This document shows, one piece after another, positions 52,764-61,394 of a stretch of DNA of 64,000 nt (position 1 is the first letter of the stretch; each line of letters begins with the position of its first letter). The position numbers were made by a program, and so were the translations under genes. Below the pieces are notes generated by a model. The model made no database searches. It was not told the DNA's origin and saw only the letters and a program-made list of their open reading frames with translations. Source of the stretch: CAVSJJ01 sp963771015 (lineage in GTDB: Bacteria > Actinomycetota > Actinomycetes > Actinomycetales > Dermatophilaceae); contig CAVYRN010000009.1 of assembly GCA_963771015.1 (NCBI GenBank), forward strand, positions 628,394 to 692,393, given 5' to 3'.

Positions 52764-53186
52764 GTGGCGCAACCGCTCGATGACGGCCCGTTCTTCCACG
52801 GCACGATCGCGGACCTGGGTGTTGGTGAGTTGCTCACGGCCGGACACCGGTCGAACTACCGTCCCGAGATCGTGATGAACCACGTGTACTTCACCGCACT
52901 GATCGACGGCGCGGGACTGGCCGCCGAGATCGCCGCCGAACTCGCAGGGGGCCCACGGCGACCGAGGGTTTACGCGGTAGAGCCGACCGGGGCGTTCGAG
53001 AACGACCCCAACGTGACGGACAAGAAGTTCCCCGGGAACCCAACGCGGTCTTACCGCAGCAGCGCCCCGCTGCGGATTCTGGACGAGATCACCGAGTGGA
53101 CGAGGCTGACACCGGAAGAACTCCAGGCGTGGCGCAGGCGGCTGTCTGTGCTCCTCTCGAGCGAGGGCGGCGAAATCCTCAATTGA
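52764..53186 (+). CDS. arr: Rifampin ADP-ribosyltransferase
   Basis: 140 residues, GTG after TAAGGAG. PFFHGTIADLGVGELLTAGH, RSNYRPEIVMNHVYFTALI, PRRPRVYAVEPTGAFEND and PNVTDKKFPGNPTRSYRS match Arr closely. It ADP-ribosylates rifamycins using NAD, giving intrinsic rifampin resistance in many actinobacteria. Whether it is expressed and active is untested. No mobile element flanks it directly, though the neighbourhood is accessory. Confidence 0.95.
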   Translation: MAQPLDDGPFFHGTIADLGVGELLTAGHRSNYRPEIVMNHVYFTALIDGAGLAAEIAAELAGGPRRPRVYAVEPTGAFENDPNVTDKKFPGNPTRSYRSSAPLRILDEITEWTRLTPEELQAWRRRLSVLLSSEGGEILN

Positions 53187-53280
53187 GCGGGCCGACCGCC
53201 GGCAAGGTCGTTGGCTGGTGCGGCCGCTGGCGGTGATGAGGGAGGCCAACTCGCGGCGAAGTGGGAGCCGTGTGGACGAG

Positions 53281-53562
53281 TCATGTCGTCGCCGAGGTTG
53301 CGCGTCGGCGGAGGACGAGCGTGGCGACGGTGGTGACCGTTGCGATGACCAGAGCCACCACGTTCGGAATCACGAGCGCCAGGTTCGACGATGCGATCCC
53401 GTACAGCGCCCACAGCGCGAACCCTGGCAGGAGGACGAGCAGATACCCGACCGAGACATCATCCGACGAACCTCGCTGCACCATCCGGCGAAGTTGCAGC
53501 AGTGGAGCCAGGGCCATGAGTATGGCCCAACTGGCGGCGGCGAAGGCGAGAGTGGTGACCAC
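53281..53562 (-). CDS. SemiSWEET-like sugar transporter (PQ-loop)
   Basis: 93 residues, GTG start. Three membrane helices with the PQ-loop-like LAPLLQLRRMVQRGSSDDVSVGYLLVLLPG and the second helix WALYGIASSNLALVIPNVVALVIA. SemiSWEETs work as dimers that shuttle small sugars. Substrate unknown. Confidence 0.82.
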   Translation of the reverse strand: MVTTLAFAAASWAILMALAPLLQLRRMVQRGSSDDVSVGYLLVLLPGFALWALYGIASSNLALVIPNVVALVIATVTTVATLVLRRRATSATT

Positions 53563-53731
53563 GAGCGCGATCCCTTCGATCTGCGCTCGTACCGTGGGGT
53601 CACGTCCGCAGACTGCGGGGGCGCTAACGCAACCACTGCCACGCTAGCCCACCGGACGCCAAAAGCCGCCCTGAGGCCGGTCGGCTGGAGCGCAGTGACT
53701 CGATTGTCGGGCGGCTCCGGTCGGCTGGTAC

Positions 53732-54265
53732 ATGACTTACGTCATGAAGTGGACGCGGGAGGGCTTGATAGCGATCGTCTTCGAGGGCTTCGTTCGCATC
53801 AGTGACCTGCCTGCCGCCCCGGTTCCGCGGGGCCCAGGCGTTTACGTGGTGCTTCGCGATCGCGGTGATGGTCCCGCCTTCACTGAGAACAGCTCCGCCG
53901 GACGCTTCAAGGGCAAGGACCCTTCGGTCCCGATGTCGAAGGTCGAATCGGCGTGGGTACCCGGGGCGCACGTCCTCCACATCGGGAAGGCGTCAGGCGG
54001 CGCCACCGGTCGGCGTGGCGTTGCGAAGCGGCTCGACGAATTCCGACGTCACGGAGATGGCCAGCCGATTGGCCATTGGGGCGGACGCTACCTCTGGCAG
54101 CTCAGCGATAGCGACGAGCTGCTTGTCGCCTGGCTGGAGATCCCTGACGCGGACCCGGAAGACGTTGAGTCTCAGCTCATAGCCGAGTTTGTGCGGGACT
54201 GGACCGTCCGGCCCTTCGCCAATCGCAAGGGCGGCCGAAGGATCGCCGGGTCGCAGCCACAGTAG
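53732..54265 (+). CDS. GIY-YIG-like nuclease superfamily protein
   Basis: 177 residues. The order GPGVYVVLRDRG, VLHIGKASGGATGRRGVAKRLDEFRRHG and DVESQLIAEF corresponds to GIY, YIG, the catalytic Arg and the metal-binding Glu of GIY-YIG domains, with diverged motifs. The C-terminal RPFANRKGGRR is basic. Role unknown; many such small proteins are repair or mobile-element nucleases. Flanked by accessory genes. Confidence 0.72.
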   Translation: MTYVMKWTREGLIAIVFEGFVRISDLPAAPVPRGPGVYVVLRDRGDGPAFTENSSAGRFKGKDPSVPMSKVESAWVPGAHVLHIGKASGGATGRRGVAKRLDEFRRHGDGQPIGHWGGRYLWQLSDSDELLVAWLEIPDADPEDVESQLIAEFVRDWTVRPFANRKGGRRIAGSQPQ

Positions 54266-54311
54266 GTCCGCTGGCGGCGGATGGACGCGGGTGCGACACG
54301 CTCGCACTCGT

Positions 54312-54839
54312 TCAGGGGACCGTGGTGCTCGCGTCGGTCTCTGGCCGACCACGCTGGAAGAGCACCTCGTACAGGTACTGCTCGCCCCGCGTGCCGGTGC
54401 GCGTGAGCCCTGCGCGTTCAAGGGTCCGCTGGGAGGCGACGTTGTCCCGGTCCGTGTCGGCGACCACCCGTAACAACCCCTGCTGCGGGGCGAAGTCCAG
54501 CAGGACCCGGACGGCCTCGGCCGCGTAGCCCGCTCCCCGAGCGGACGGAACGAGACCGTAGCCGATCTCGACCGACCCGGCCTCAGGCTTGCCCTTGAAC
54601 CCGATGCCGCCGATCGCCTTCGCATCCTCGGTCCGGATGACCACGTAGTGCCCGAAGGGGCGCTGGTCACCACCAGCCGCCGTGGCGCGCAGGTACATGG
54701 TGGCCCCGACGACATCGCCCTCGAACGGGAAGTCCTCCGCCCAGCAGTCCTGCGGACCGGGTCGCCCCGCGACGATGCGCTCTGCTTCGACGGTGTCCAC
54801 AGGGCGCAGGATCAGCCGCTCGGCACGTAGCTCGTCCAC
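54312..54839 (-). CDS. GNAT acetyltransferase (RimJ/RimL type)
   Basis: 175 residues from the GTG at 54839 (VDELRAERLILRPV); an open extension to 54908 is less likely. The acetyl-CoA site is EIGYGLVPSARGAGYAAEAVR and VVADTDRDNVASQRTLERAGL is typical of ribosomal-protein-type acetyltransferases. Convergent with the GIY-YIG-like gene. Confidence 0.85.
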   Translation of the reverse strand: MDELRAERLILRPVDTVEAERIVAGRPGPQDCWAEDFPFEGDVVGATMYLRATAAGGDQRPFGHYVVIRTEDAKAIGGIGFKGKPEAGSVEIGYGLVPSARGAGYAAEAVRVLLDFAPQQGLLRVVADTDRDNVASQRTLERAGLTRTGTRGEQYLYEVLFQRGRPETDASTTVP

Positions 54840-55201
54840 CCGGCCAGGACAACAGACGACCCGCCACGAGCTCAAGCGATTTGCGTCAACGCCCGCTTGC
54901 ACCATCATCCGAGGCAGGTCGTCTGGCGGCGGAAGGACTCACCCACGAGATGGACCAGAAATCCGGGGGCCGGGCACAGTGACCGCTCTCCCCGTTCGCC
55001 TCTGGTCCACCCGGTTCGGCGGCTGCACCACGCGCGGGGGTGGCGCGTACCCCGCACGCCGAGCGGTATGCCGCCTGCCGGCAATGCGGCAAAGATCGTC
55101 ACCCCGACGTCGGGGAGCTGGGCCGGGCGCCACCGACCAGGCGACGAGGCACCGAGCAGCCCCCGATAGGCAGGCGGCGGCGGAGGCGCTCTAATGGAGG
55201 C
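54840..55201. other. Intergenic stretch between the acetyltransferase and GAF regulator
   Basis: No supported gene. It contains one GTATGCC motif at about 55066 and, right before the regulator, a GGAGG ribosome site. A promoter for the divergent genes is likely here but no clear operator is seen. Confidence 0.5.
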
Positions 55202-56443
55202 ATGCCTTCCCAGCGGCGCGTCCGCGCCCAGGTGGTCGAGTCGTGGTTCCGCTCGGCCGCCGCCGGGGTGCGCGCCGAGACCGTCGACGCCCCGATCACG
55301 CTGCCGGGCGACGCGCTGCACGACCACCGGGAGGCCCACCCGTTGGCCAGGGTGTTCCCCCTTCTGGACGACGTCCTCGGTCAGGCCGCCCGGGACTGCG
55401 ACGCGATCATGGCGGTCTCCGATGCCGCGGGACAGCTCCTCTGGGTGTGCGGCTCGCCGAGGGTCCTGCGCCGTGCCGAGGCCATCGGCTTCGTCGAAGG
55501 CAGCAACTGGGACGAGCGCCTCGCCGGGACCAACGCGCCCGGCATGGCACTGACCCTCGACGACTCCGTCCAGGTGGTCGGGGCCGAGCACTTCCGTCGG
55601 TCGGTGCAGGGGTGGAGCTGCGCGGCGACCCCCATCCACGACCCCACGACCCAGTCACTGCTCGGGGTGCTGGACATCACCGGTGGGGACAACATCGTCG
55701 TCCCCCAGACGACCGCCCTCGTGCGCGCCGCGGCGCGCCTCGCCGAGGCCGAGCTCGCCCGTGAGGGGCTCGCCCAGCTCGGCCAGGAGCAGGCCGCCTC
55801 GTTGGGCCACCTCACCGTGGTGATCGAGTCCCTCGGCCGGTCGCGCTCGCTCCTCGGCGTCGACGACGGGCACCGCCGACGGCATACGGTCCGACTCAGC
55901 CCCCGCCACAGCGAGATCCTCGTCCTGCTCTCGTCCACGGCTCGCGGCCTGTCGGGCGACGAGCTCGCGGTGCTGCTCTACCAGGAGGACAGCAGCACCT
56001 CGACCCTGCGCGCAGAGCTCAACCGGCTGAGGAACCTGCTCGGCGAGGAGCTGCTGGCCTCCCGTCCATACCGACTGATGGCCGAGCTCAGCGCCGACTG
56101 GCTTGCTGTCGAGGCACACCTGGCCACCGGGGAGGTCGCGGCCGCGCTGCGTGCCTACCGGGGGCCCCTGCTCCCGACCTCGGTCGCTCCGGGGATCGTG
56201 CGACTGCGCGAGAACCTTGCGGCGTCCTTGCGTCAAGCCGTGCTCGACAGCCGGGAGCCGGACCTGATGTCTACCTGGACGCGTTCGGCCTGGGGTGCCG
56301 ACGACTACGACATGTGGCAGGCGCAGCTCGACGCACTCGGCCCCCTGTCGCCCCTTCGGCCACTCGCAGCCGGCCAGCTCGCCCGTCTCGACCGGGAGTT
56401 CGGCCTGCCGGGCACGGACGGGGGCCGCCCGCGGCGACCCTGA
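55202..56443 (+). CDS. GAF-domain transcriptional regulator of the alcohol cassette
   Basis: 413 residues from ATG 55202 after GGAGG. The N-terminal helical part (RVRAQVVESWFRSAAAGV) and GAF domain (about 60-190, with VSDAAGQLLWVCGSP and CAATPIHDPTTQSLLGVLDITG) resemble the sensor part of AcoR. There is no AAA+ sigma-54 module; instead the C-terminal part (RLSPRHSEILVLLSSTARGLSGDELA...LYQEDSSTSTLRAELNRLR) is a winged helix. It is immediately upstream of adhP, which it probably activates with alcohol or aldehyde as signal. Confidence 0.82.
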   Translation: MPSQRRVRAQVVESWFRSAAAGVRAETVDAPITLPGDALHDHREAHPLARVFPLLDDVLGQAARDCDAIMAVSDAAGQLLWVCGSPRVLRRAEAIGFVEGSNWDERLAGTNAPGMALTLDDSVQVVGAEHFRRSVQGWSCAATPIHDPTTQSLLGVLDITGGDNIVVPQTTALVRAAARLAEAELAREGLAQLGQEQAASLGHLTVVIESLGRSRSLLGVDDGHRRRHTVRLSPRHSEILVLLSSTARGLSGDELAVLLYQEDSSTSTLRAELNRLRNLLGEELLASRPYRLMAELSADWLAVEAHLATGEVAAALRAYRGPLLPTSVAPGIVRLRENLAASLRQAVLDSREPDLMSTWTRSAWGADDYDMWQAQLDALGPLSPLRPLAAGQLARLDREFGLPGTDGGRPRRP

Positions 56444-56452
56444 GAAGCCGCG

Positions 56453-56467
56453 CAACGTTGTCGCAAC
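56453..56467 (+). promoter_or_regulatory. Candidate regulator site before adhP
   Basis: CAACGTTG (56453-56460) is a perfect 8-base palindrome followed by TCGCAAC, so GCAAC occurs twice within 16 bases, about 60 bp before adhP. It could bind the GAF regulator. Confidence 0.35.
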
Positions 56468-56521
56468 CTGTGCTGCCTAACGTCGGTCCTGGCTCATGAC
56501 AACGACGTCGAAGGACAACAC

Positions 56522-57541
56522 ATGCCACACATGCACGCAGCCGTCGTCGAACGGCTGGGCTCCAAGCTCGTCATCGAGGACCGTCCGGTGCCGGTGCCAG
56601 GGCCCGGCGAGGCGCTGGTGAGGCTCATCACCAGTGGCGTCTGCCACACCGACCTCCACGCCGCGCACGGCGACTGGCCCGTCAAGCCCACCCCGCCCTT
56701 CATCCCCGGCCACGAAGGCGTCGGCGAGGTCGTGGCGCTGGGCGAGGGCGTCACCCACCTGCGGGTCGGCCAGCTCGTGGGCAACGCGTGGCTCTACTCG
56801 GCATGCGGCGAGTGCGAGTACTGCACCACCGGCTGGGAGACCCTGTGCGAGCGTCAGCAGAACGCGGGGTACAGCGTCGACGGCTCCTTCGGCGAGTACA
56901 TGATCGTCGACGCCGCGTATGCCGCGCTCATCCCGGACGGCGCGGACCCCGTCGAGGTCGCCCCGATCCTCTGCGCGGGCGTGACCGTCTACAAGGGACT
57001 GAAGATGACGGAGGCGCGCCCTGGACAGTGGGTCGTCATCTCCGGGATCGGTGGGCTCGGCCACATCGCGGTCCAGTACGCCCGGGCCATGGGGCTGCGG
57101 GTCGCGGCCGTCGACATCGACGACGCCAAGCTCGCGCTGGCCACTCGCCACGGGGCCGAGCTGGTCGTCAACGCACTCACCGAGGACCCGGTCGAGATCG
57201 TCCAGCGGGTGACCGGGGGTGCGCACGGCGTCCTGGTCACCGCCGTCCACGAGGAGGCCTTCGGCCAAGCCCTGCACATGTCCCGCCGGGGCGGGACGAT
57301 CGTGTTCAACGGCCTCCCCCCCGGGGAGTTCCCGGCCTCGATCTTCGAGGTCGTCCTCAAGGGCCTGACGGTGCGCGGCTCCATCGTCGGCACGCGCCAG
57401 GACATGGTCGAGGCGCTGGACTTCTACGCCCGCGGCGAGATCCACCCCACGGTGGCCACCCGCCGGCTCGAGGAGATCAACGAGATCTTCGACGAGATGG
57501 AGCACGGCTCGATCGACGGCCGGCTCGTCATCGCCTACTGA
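56522..57541 (+). CDS. adhP: Zinc-dependent alcohol dehydrogenase
   Basis: 339 residues, ATG. Catalytic-zinc residues in VCHTDLHAAHG and the Gly-His-Glu of GHEGVGEV, four structural-zinc cysteines in CGECEYCTTGWETLC, and the nucleotide-binding GIGGLGHIAVQYARAMG. It belongs to the AdhP/propanol-preferring group. It probably oxidises ethanol to acetaldehyde for the aldehyde dehydrogenase downstream (134 bases). Confidence 0.94.
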   Translation: MPHMHAAVVERLGSKLVIEDRPVPVPGPGEALVRLITSGVCHTDLHAAHGDWPVKPTPPFIPGHEGVGEVVALGEGVTHLRVGQLVGNAWLYSACGECEYCTTGWETLCERQQNAGYSVDGSFGEYMIVDAAYAALIPDGADPVEVAPILCAGVTVYKGLKMTEARPGQWVVISGIGGLGHIAVQYARAMGLRVAAVDIDDAKLALATRHGAELVVNALTEDPVEIVQRVTGGAHGVLVTAVHEEAFGQALHMSRRGGTIVFNGLPPGEFPASIFEVVLKGLTVRGSIVGTRQDMVEALDFYARGEIHPTVATRRLEEINEIFDEMEHGSIDGRLVIAY

Positions 57542-57675
57542 GGCCACGCCTCGCCAACGGACCGGCCGGCGACCGTCGTCGCCCGGTCCACCGCCGCCCG
57601 AACCCCCGGTCCTCCCGGCCCGGACCACGACGGGCGACCTCCCCACCGCTCACCCTTCACGAAGGAGCACCTGAC

Positions 57676-59196
57676 ATGAAGTACATCCCCCCGGGCCTGC
57701 CCGGAAGCATCGTCGACGTCCTGCCCCGGTACGAGAACTTCATCGGCGGCAAGTGGCTCGCCCCCACCCAGGGCAAGTACCGCACCGACATCACCCCGGC
57801 CACCGGCGGCCCCATCACCGAGGTCGCGGACTCCACCCCCGAGGACGTCGAGCTGGCGCTCGACGCCGCCCACGCGGCCAAGGACGCGTGGGGCGAGGCC
57901 TCGGCCACCGAGCGCGCCGCGGTCCTCAACGCCATCGCCGACCTCGTCGAGGCCAACAAGGAGATGCTGGCGGTCGCCGAGAGCTGGGAGAACGGCAAGC
58001 CGGTCCGCGAGACCCTCAACGCCGACATCCCGCTGGTCGTCGATCATTTCCGCTACTTCGCCTCCGCGGCGCGCGCCGAGGAAGGCACGTCGACCGAGAT
58101 CGACAAGGACCTCGTGGCGTATCACTTCCGTGAGCCGCTGGGCGTCGTCGGCCAGATCGTCCCCTTCAACTTCCCGCTCCTCATGGCCGCGTGGAAGCTC
58201 GCCCCGGCGCTGGCCGCGGGCAACTGCTCGGTGCTCAAGCCGGCCTCCCCCACCCCCTGGTCGGTCCTGAAGCTGATGGAGGTCATCGAGGACGTCGTGC
58301 CGGCGGGCGTCATCAACGTCGTCACCGGCCCCGGCGCCGAGATCGGCAAGGCCCTCGCGACGAACACGCGCATCGCGAAGATCGCGTTCACCGGTGAGAC
58401 CGTCACCGGGCGCCTCATCATGCAGTACGCCGCACAGAACCTCATCCCCTCGACGACCGAGCTGGGCGGCAAGTCGCCGAACATCTTCTTCGCCGACGTG
58501 ATGGACCACGACGACGACTTCCTCGACAAGGCGATCGAGGGCCTGGTGCTCTACGCCTTCAACAAGGGCGAGGTGTGCACCTGCCCGTCGCGTGCCCTCA
58601 TCCACGAGGACATCTACGAGGAGTTCATGAAGCGCTGCCTCGCACGCATCGCCGCCATCAAGCAGGGCGACCCGCTCGACACCGACACGATGATGGGCCC
58701 ACAGGTCTCCAAGGCCCAGATCGACAAGATCGCCTCGTACGTCGAGATCGGCCGCGGCGAGGGCGCCGAGGTGCTCATCGGCGGCAACCGGGCGAGCGTC
58801 GACGACGAGCTCGCGGGCGGCTTCTTCTTCGAGCCGACCGTTCTCAAGGGCGAGAACAAGATGCGGGTCTTCCAGGAGGAGATCTTCGGCCCGGTGCTGG
58901 CCGTGACGACATTCAAGACCGACGAGGAGGCCCTCGAGATCGCCAACGACACCCTCTACGGCCTCGGCGCCGGTGTGTGGACCCGGGACGGCAACCGGGC
59001 CTACAAGATGGGCCGGAAGATCAAGGCCGGCCGCGTCTGGACGAACTGCTACCACGCCTACCCGGCGGGTGCGGCGTTCGGTGGCTACAAGATCTCCGGC
59101 CTCGGCCGGGAGAACCACCGGATGATGCTCGACCACTACAGCCAGACGAAGAACCTCCTCGTCAGCTACAGCGACCAGCCCCTCGGCTTCTTCTAG
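57676..59196 (+). CDS. NAD-dependent aldehyde dehydrogenase (AcoD/ExaC type)
   Basis: 506 residues, GAAGGAG ribosome site. IVPFNFPLLMAAWKLAPAL, FTGETVTGR, the Glu in TELGGKSPNIFF and the nucleophile Cys in NKGEVCTCPSR are ALDH class motifs. FQEEIFGPVLAVTTFK and WTNCYHAYPAGAAFGGYKISG identify the acetaldehyde-oxidising AcoD/ExaC group. It converts the product of AdhP to acetate. Confidence 0.94.
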   Translation: MKYIPPGLPGSIVDVLPRYENFIGGKWLAPTQGKYRTDITPATGGPITEVADSTPEDVELALDAAHAAKDAWGEASATERAAVLNAIADLVEANKEMLAVAESWENGKPVRETLNADIPLVVDHFRYFASAARAEEGTSTEIDKDLVAYHFREPLGVVGQIVPFNFPLLMAAWKLAPALAAGNCSVLKPASPTPWSVLKLMEVIEDVVPAGVINVVTGPGAEIGKALATNTRIAKIAFTGETVTGRLIMQYAAQNLIPSTTELGGKSPNIFFADVMDHDDDFLDKAIEGLVLYAFNKGEVCTCPSRALIHEDIYEEFMKRCLARIAAIKQGDPLDTDTMMGPQVSKAQIDKIASYVEIGRGEGAEVLIGGNRASVDDELAGGFFFEPTVLKGENKMRVFQEEIFGPVLAVTTFKTDEEALEIANDTLYGLGAGVWTRDGNRAYKMGRKIKAGRVWTNCYHAYPAGAAFGGYKISGLGRENHRMMLDHYSQTKNLLVSYSDQPLGFF

Positions 59197-59203
59197 GCCG
59201 ACG

Positions 59204-59584
59204 ATGTCCGAGTCGGCCGGTGCGACACGCATCACGGCCACCCCGGCGGCGCGCGAGGCGATCCGTCGCCTCCGCGCCGCCCGCGGGGAGCCGGTGATGT
59301 TCGTGCAGTCGGGCGGGTGCTGCGCCGGCAGCGTCCCCATGTGCTTCCCTCTGGGGGAGTTCCTCGTCGGTGACGTCGACGTCCTGCTGGGCGAGATCGA
59401 CGGCTGCCCCTTCTACATCGACCGGCGCCTGGACCAGGCCTGGCACCAGGACGTCTTCGTCCTCGACGTGGCCGAGGGCGAGCCGGAGGACTTCTCGCTC
59501 GGTGCCGGGGACAACCTGCACTTCGTCACCAGCTCCGACGCCTGCAGGGTGCCGGGGCAGACGCCTGAGGTACCAGAGGACTGA
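59204..59584 (+). CDS. DUF779 family protein
   Basis: 126 residues, starting 8 bases after the aldehyde dehydrogenase. A Cys-rich loop SGGCCAGSVPMCFPLGEFLVG, QAWHQDVFVLDVAEG and the C-terminal Cys are typical of DUF779, which travels with aldehyde dehydrogenases and may be a metal-binding accessory. It ends at a strong terminator hairpin that includes its stop codon. Confidence 0.9.
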   Translation: MSESAGATRITATPAAREAIRRLRAARGEPVMFVQSGGCCAGSVPMCFPLGEFLVGDVDVLLGEIDGCPFYIDRRLDQAWHQDVFVLDVAEGEPEDFSLGAGDNLHFVTSSDACRVPGQTPEVPED

Positions 59585-59637
59585 GCCGCCGCCCCGGGAC
59601 CGCCGCATTGCCATGGCCCGGGCGGCGGCTCAGTCCT
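59577..59637. terminator. 18-bp-stem terminator at the end of the alcohol cassette
   Basis: AGGACTGAGCCGCCGCCC (59577-59594) and its exact complement (59620-59637) enclose a 25-base loop. The stem contains the DUF779 stop codon. Confidence 0.82.
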
Positions 59638-59898
59638 CGCGCAGGTAGCCGGTCCCGGGGTCGCCCCCGACGCGAAGTTCGGCTTCTGGTTACCCGCGTG
59701 GCGCTGGATCCGCCTGATGGCCTGTGCCGACTTCGAGGTGTCCTGGACCAGGGAACCTTGCCGCGACGAGAGCCGTTCGCCTACCCCTCCATCCGCTGGG
59801 CCGTACGGCAGCCGGGCCGGGTGTCCGCCCAAACCGCCGTCGGGAAGGTCGTCTCGCGGCGGTGTGGGGCACGTCCGAGCGCAGGTCTTGCATTCTGT
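59638..59898. other. Intergenic stretch after the alcohol cassette
   Basis: No supported gene. On the minus strand a short frame ends in GTGYLRED before a stop within the terminator stem, but it is interrupted just upstream, so it is at best a decayed gene end. Confidence 0.4.
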
Positions 59899-60657
59899 TC
59901 ACTCTGCCCCCACTGCTGTTGCCCACGCCTCTCGGACCGTGGTGATGGCGGCGGTTGGGTCGACTGCGATGCGGGTCTGTCCGCCCAGCTGCACGGTCCA
60001 GTCGTTGGGGTCGGGGGGCCTGGCGAACATCCATGGTCGTGGTGGGTGACCGGTGGGACCGAACTTCGCGAAGAGGGTCGCGGCGGCGGCGTCCAGCGCG
60101 TCGAGTCGGGCCAGGCCCCACAGGTCGTAGAGGTCGCGTGGCGCGTGTCGGTCATGCCAGGCCGCGGTCTTCGATGCGGCGAAGGCGGGCAACGTCGGCA
60201 CGATGAGGCTGGCGGGGGGCGCGTCCGTGTAGCGCTGGATCAACGGACGGCGCTCGGTCGGCCAGGCGGGGTGGCTTGATGGGTCGAGTAGTTGGACTCG
60301 GATGGTGAGCCCGTCTGTGGAGCGCAGTACCGCGGGGTCCACTGCTCGTACTGCCGACAGTGGTGGGTCCCATTCCAGCCGGCCGTACTCGCGGCGGACG
60401 CCGATCGCAAGCAGCCGTTCGACGTCGCCGACGACGTCGGTGCGTCGCGGCACGGCGAAGAGGTCGAGGTCCTCCGAGAGTCGCCCGTGGGGTAGGTGGG
60501 TGCGAGCAAGGGCGGTTCCGCCGAAGAAGATCACGGCTTCCGGCATCGCTCTGGCAAGCGCAGCGAGGAGGTGCGAGATCAGATGGTCACGGCGGACCTG
60601 TTCGTCGGACACCGCGAACTGCTCGGCCACAGCGGCTGCTTCGACGGGATCGAGCAC
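59899..60657 (-). CDS. AbiEii/AbiGii-type nucleotidyltransferase toxin
   Basis: 252 residues. The type IV toxin core VIFFGGTALARTHLPHGRLSEDLDLF has the GGT and SEDLDLF (DxD) nucleotidyltransferase motifs, followed by ASKTAAWHDRHAPRDLYDLWGLAR typical of AbiEii. It is presumed to halt growth on phage infection by transferring a nucleotide to a target. It starts 3 bases after the AbiEi stop, so the pair forms an operon. Confidence 0.88.
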   Translation of the reverse strand: MLDPVEAAAVAEQFAVSDEQVRRDHLISHLLAALARAMPEAVIFFGGTALARTHLPHGRLSEDLDLFAVPRRTDVVGDVERLLAIGVRREYGRLEWDPPLSAVRAVDPAVLRSTDGLTIRVQLLDPSSHPAWPTERRPLIQRYTDAPPASLIVPTLPAFAASKTAAWHDRHAPRDLYDLWGLARLDALDAAAATLFAKFGPTGHPPRPWMFARPPDPNDWTVQLGGQTRIAVDPTAAITTVREAWATAVGAE

Positions 60658-60660
60658 GCG

Positions 60661-61302
60661 TTACCCCTCCGTCCAGGTCCGAGCCCGACGCAACGCGGCG
60701 CGCAGTCGTTGCTCGCGGGCGAGCTGGTCGAGTGTCAGGGGATCCGCCCGAGGCCATAGGGCCCGCACCGCCATCCGTGCCTCGTCGGGGACGGATCCAA
60801 GGTCTGGGCGGTGCGCCAGGTCCAGCAGGGTCTGCTCCACGGTGGTCGCTAGCGCGACACCCAGATCGCTGCGAAGGCGTTCGGCGTCCAGGCGGGCCGT
60901 GTCTCGGCGGACGAACACCACGTGTGCGTCTCGATCGGCCAACTGAAGTCTCGGCCGGTTCCTCTGGACCGCGACGACCGCCGCGGCGAGTCCACGGGGG
61001 ACCGCGCCATGCAGTCGCGCCGCCGACAGCCCCATGAGCACGGCGGCTTCGGGGCCGTAGTCCGCGGCCGCAACGCCATAGGCGACCGCCTCCAGGGTTG
61101 GTAGCCAGTTCCGATCTGTCGAATCGGGCGGCACGACTGCGTAGTAGCCCGTGGCTACCCGGTGGAGGAGACCTCTGGCCGCCAGCCGTGCGAACTCCTG
61201 AGGTGGACGGGCATAGACATCCGCGGCATCGACCGGGCGCAACACCCCGAAGGGCGAGCGCGCCAACTGCGGCGGCAGCCCGCTCGTGCGTCTCGGCGCC
61301 AT
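60661..61302 (-). CDS. AbiEi-type antitoxin and repressor
   Basis: 213 residues. The N-terminal winged helix (about 12-70, LAARGLLHRVATGYYAVVPPD) and C-terminal AbiEi antitoxin part (AAVLMGLSAARLHGAVP ... VEQTLLDLAHRPDL) match type IV antitoxins, which neutralise AbiEii and repress the operon by binding inverted repeats upstream. Such an inverted repeat is present at 61327-61357. Confidence 0.88.
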   Translation of the reverse strand: MAPRRTSGLPPQLARSPFGVLRPVDAADVYARPPQEFARLAARGLLHRVATGYYAVVPPDSTDRNWLPTLEAVAYGVAAADYGPEAAVLMGLSAARLHGAVPRGLAAAVVAVQRNRPRLQLADRDAHVVFVRRDTARLDAERLRSDLGVALATTVEQTLLDLAHRPDLGSVPDEARMAVRALWPRADPLTLDQLAREQRLRAALRRARTWTEG

Positions 61303-61326
61303 GACCCAGTCGCCTCCTTTTACTAC

Positions 61327-61357
61327 GACGAGAATAGGTTATAAGCAGACTCTCGTC
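61327..61357. promoter_or_regulatory. Candidate AbiEi operator and promoter
   Basis: GACGAGA (61327-61333) and TCTCGTC (61351-61357) are exact inverted repeats around a 17-base AT-rich centre containing TATAAC on the minus strand, a likely -10. The site lies 24 bp upstream of the antitoxin start. Confidence 0.65.
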
Positions 61358-61394
61358 ATCCTTATCTCCCAACCCATGTGCCAGGCGGACCGCG

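Noticed and set aside
56444..56521. Sigma-54-type promoter before adhP
   Set aside because: The GG-N10-GC pattern is not present and the regulator lacks a sigma-54 activation domain.
59638..59898. Minus-strand gene ending in GTGYLRED
   Set aside because: An in-frame stop lies 18 codons earlier, so at most a decayed remnant exists.
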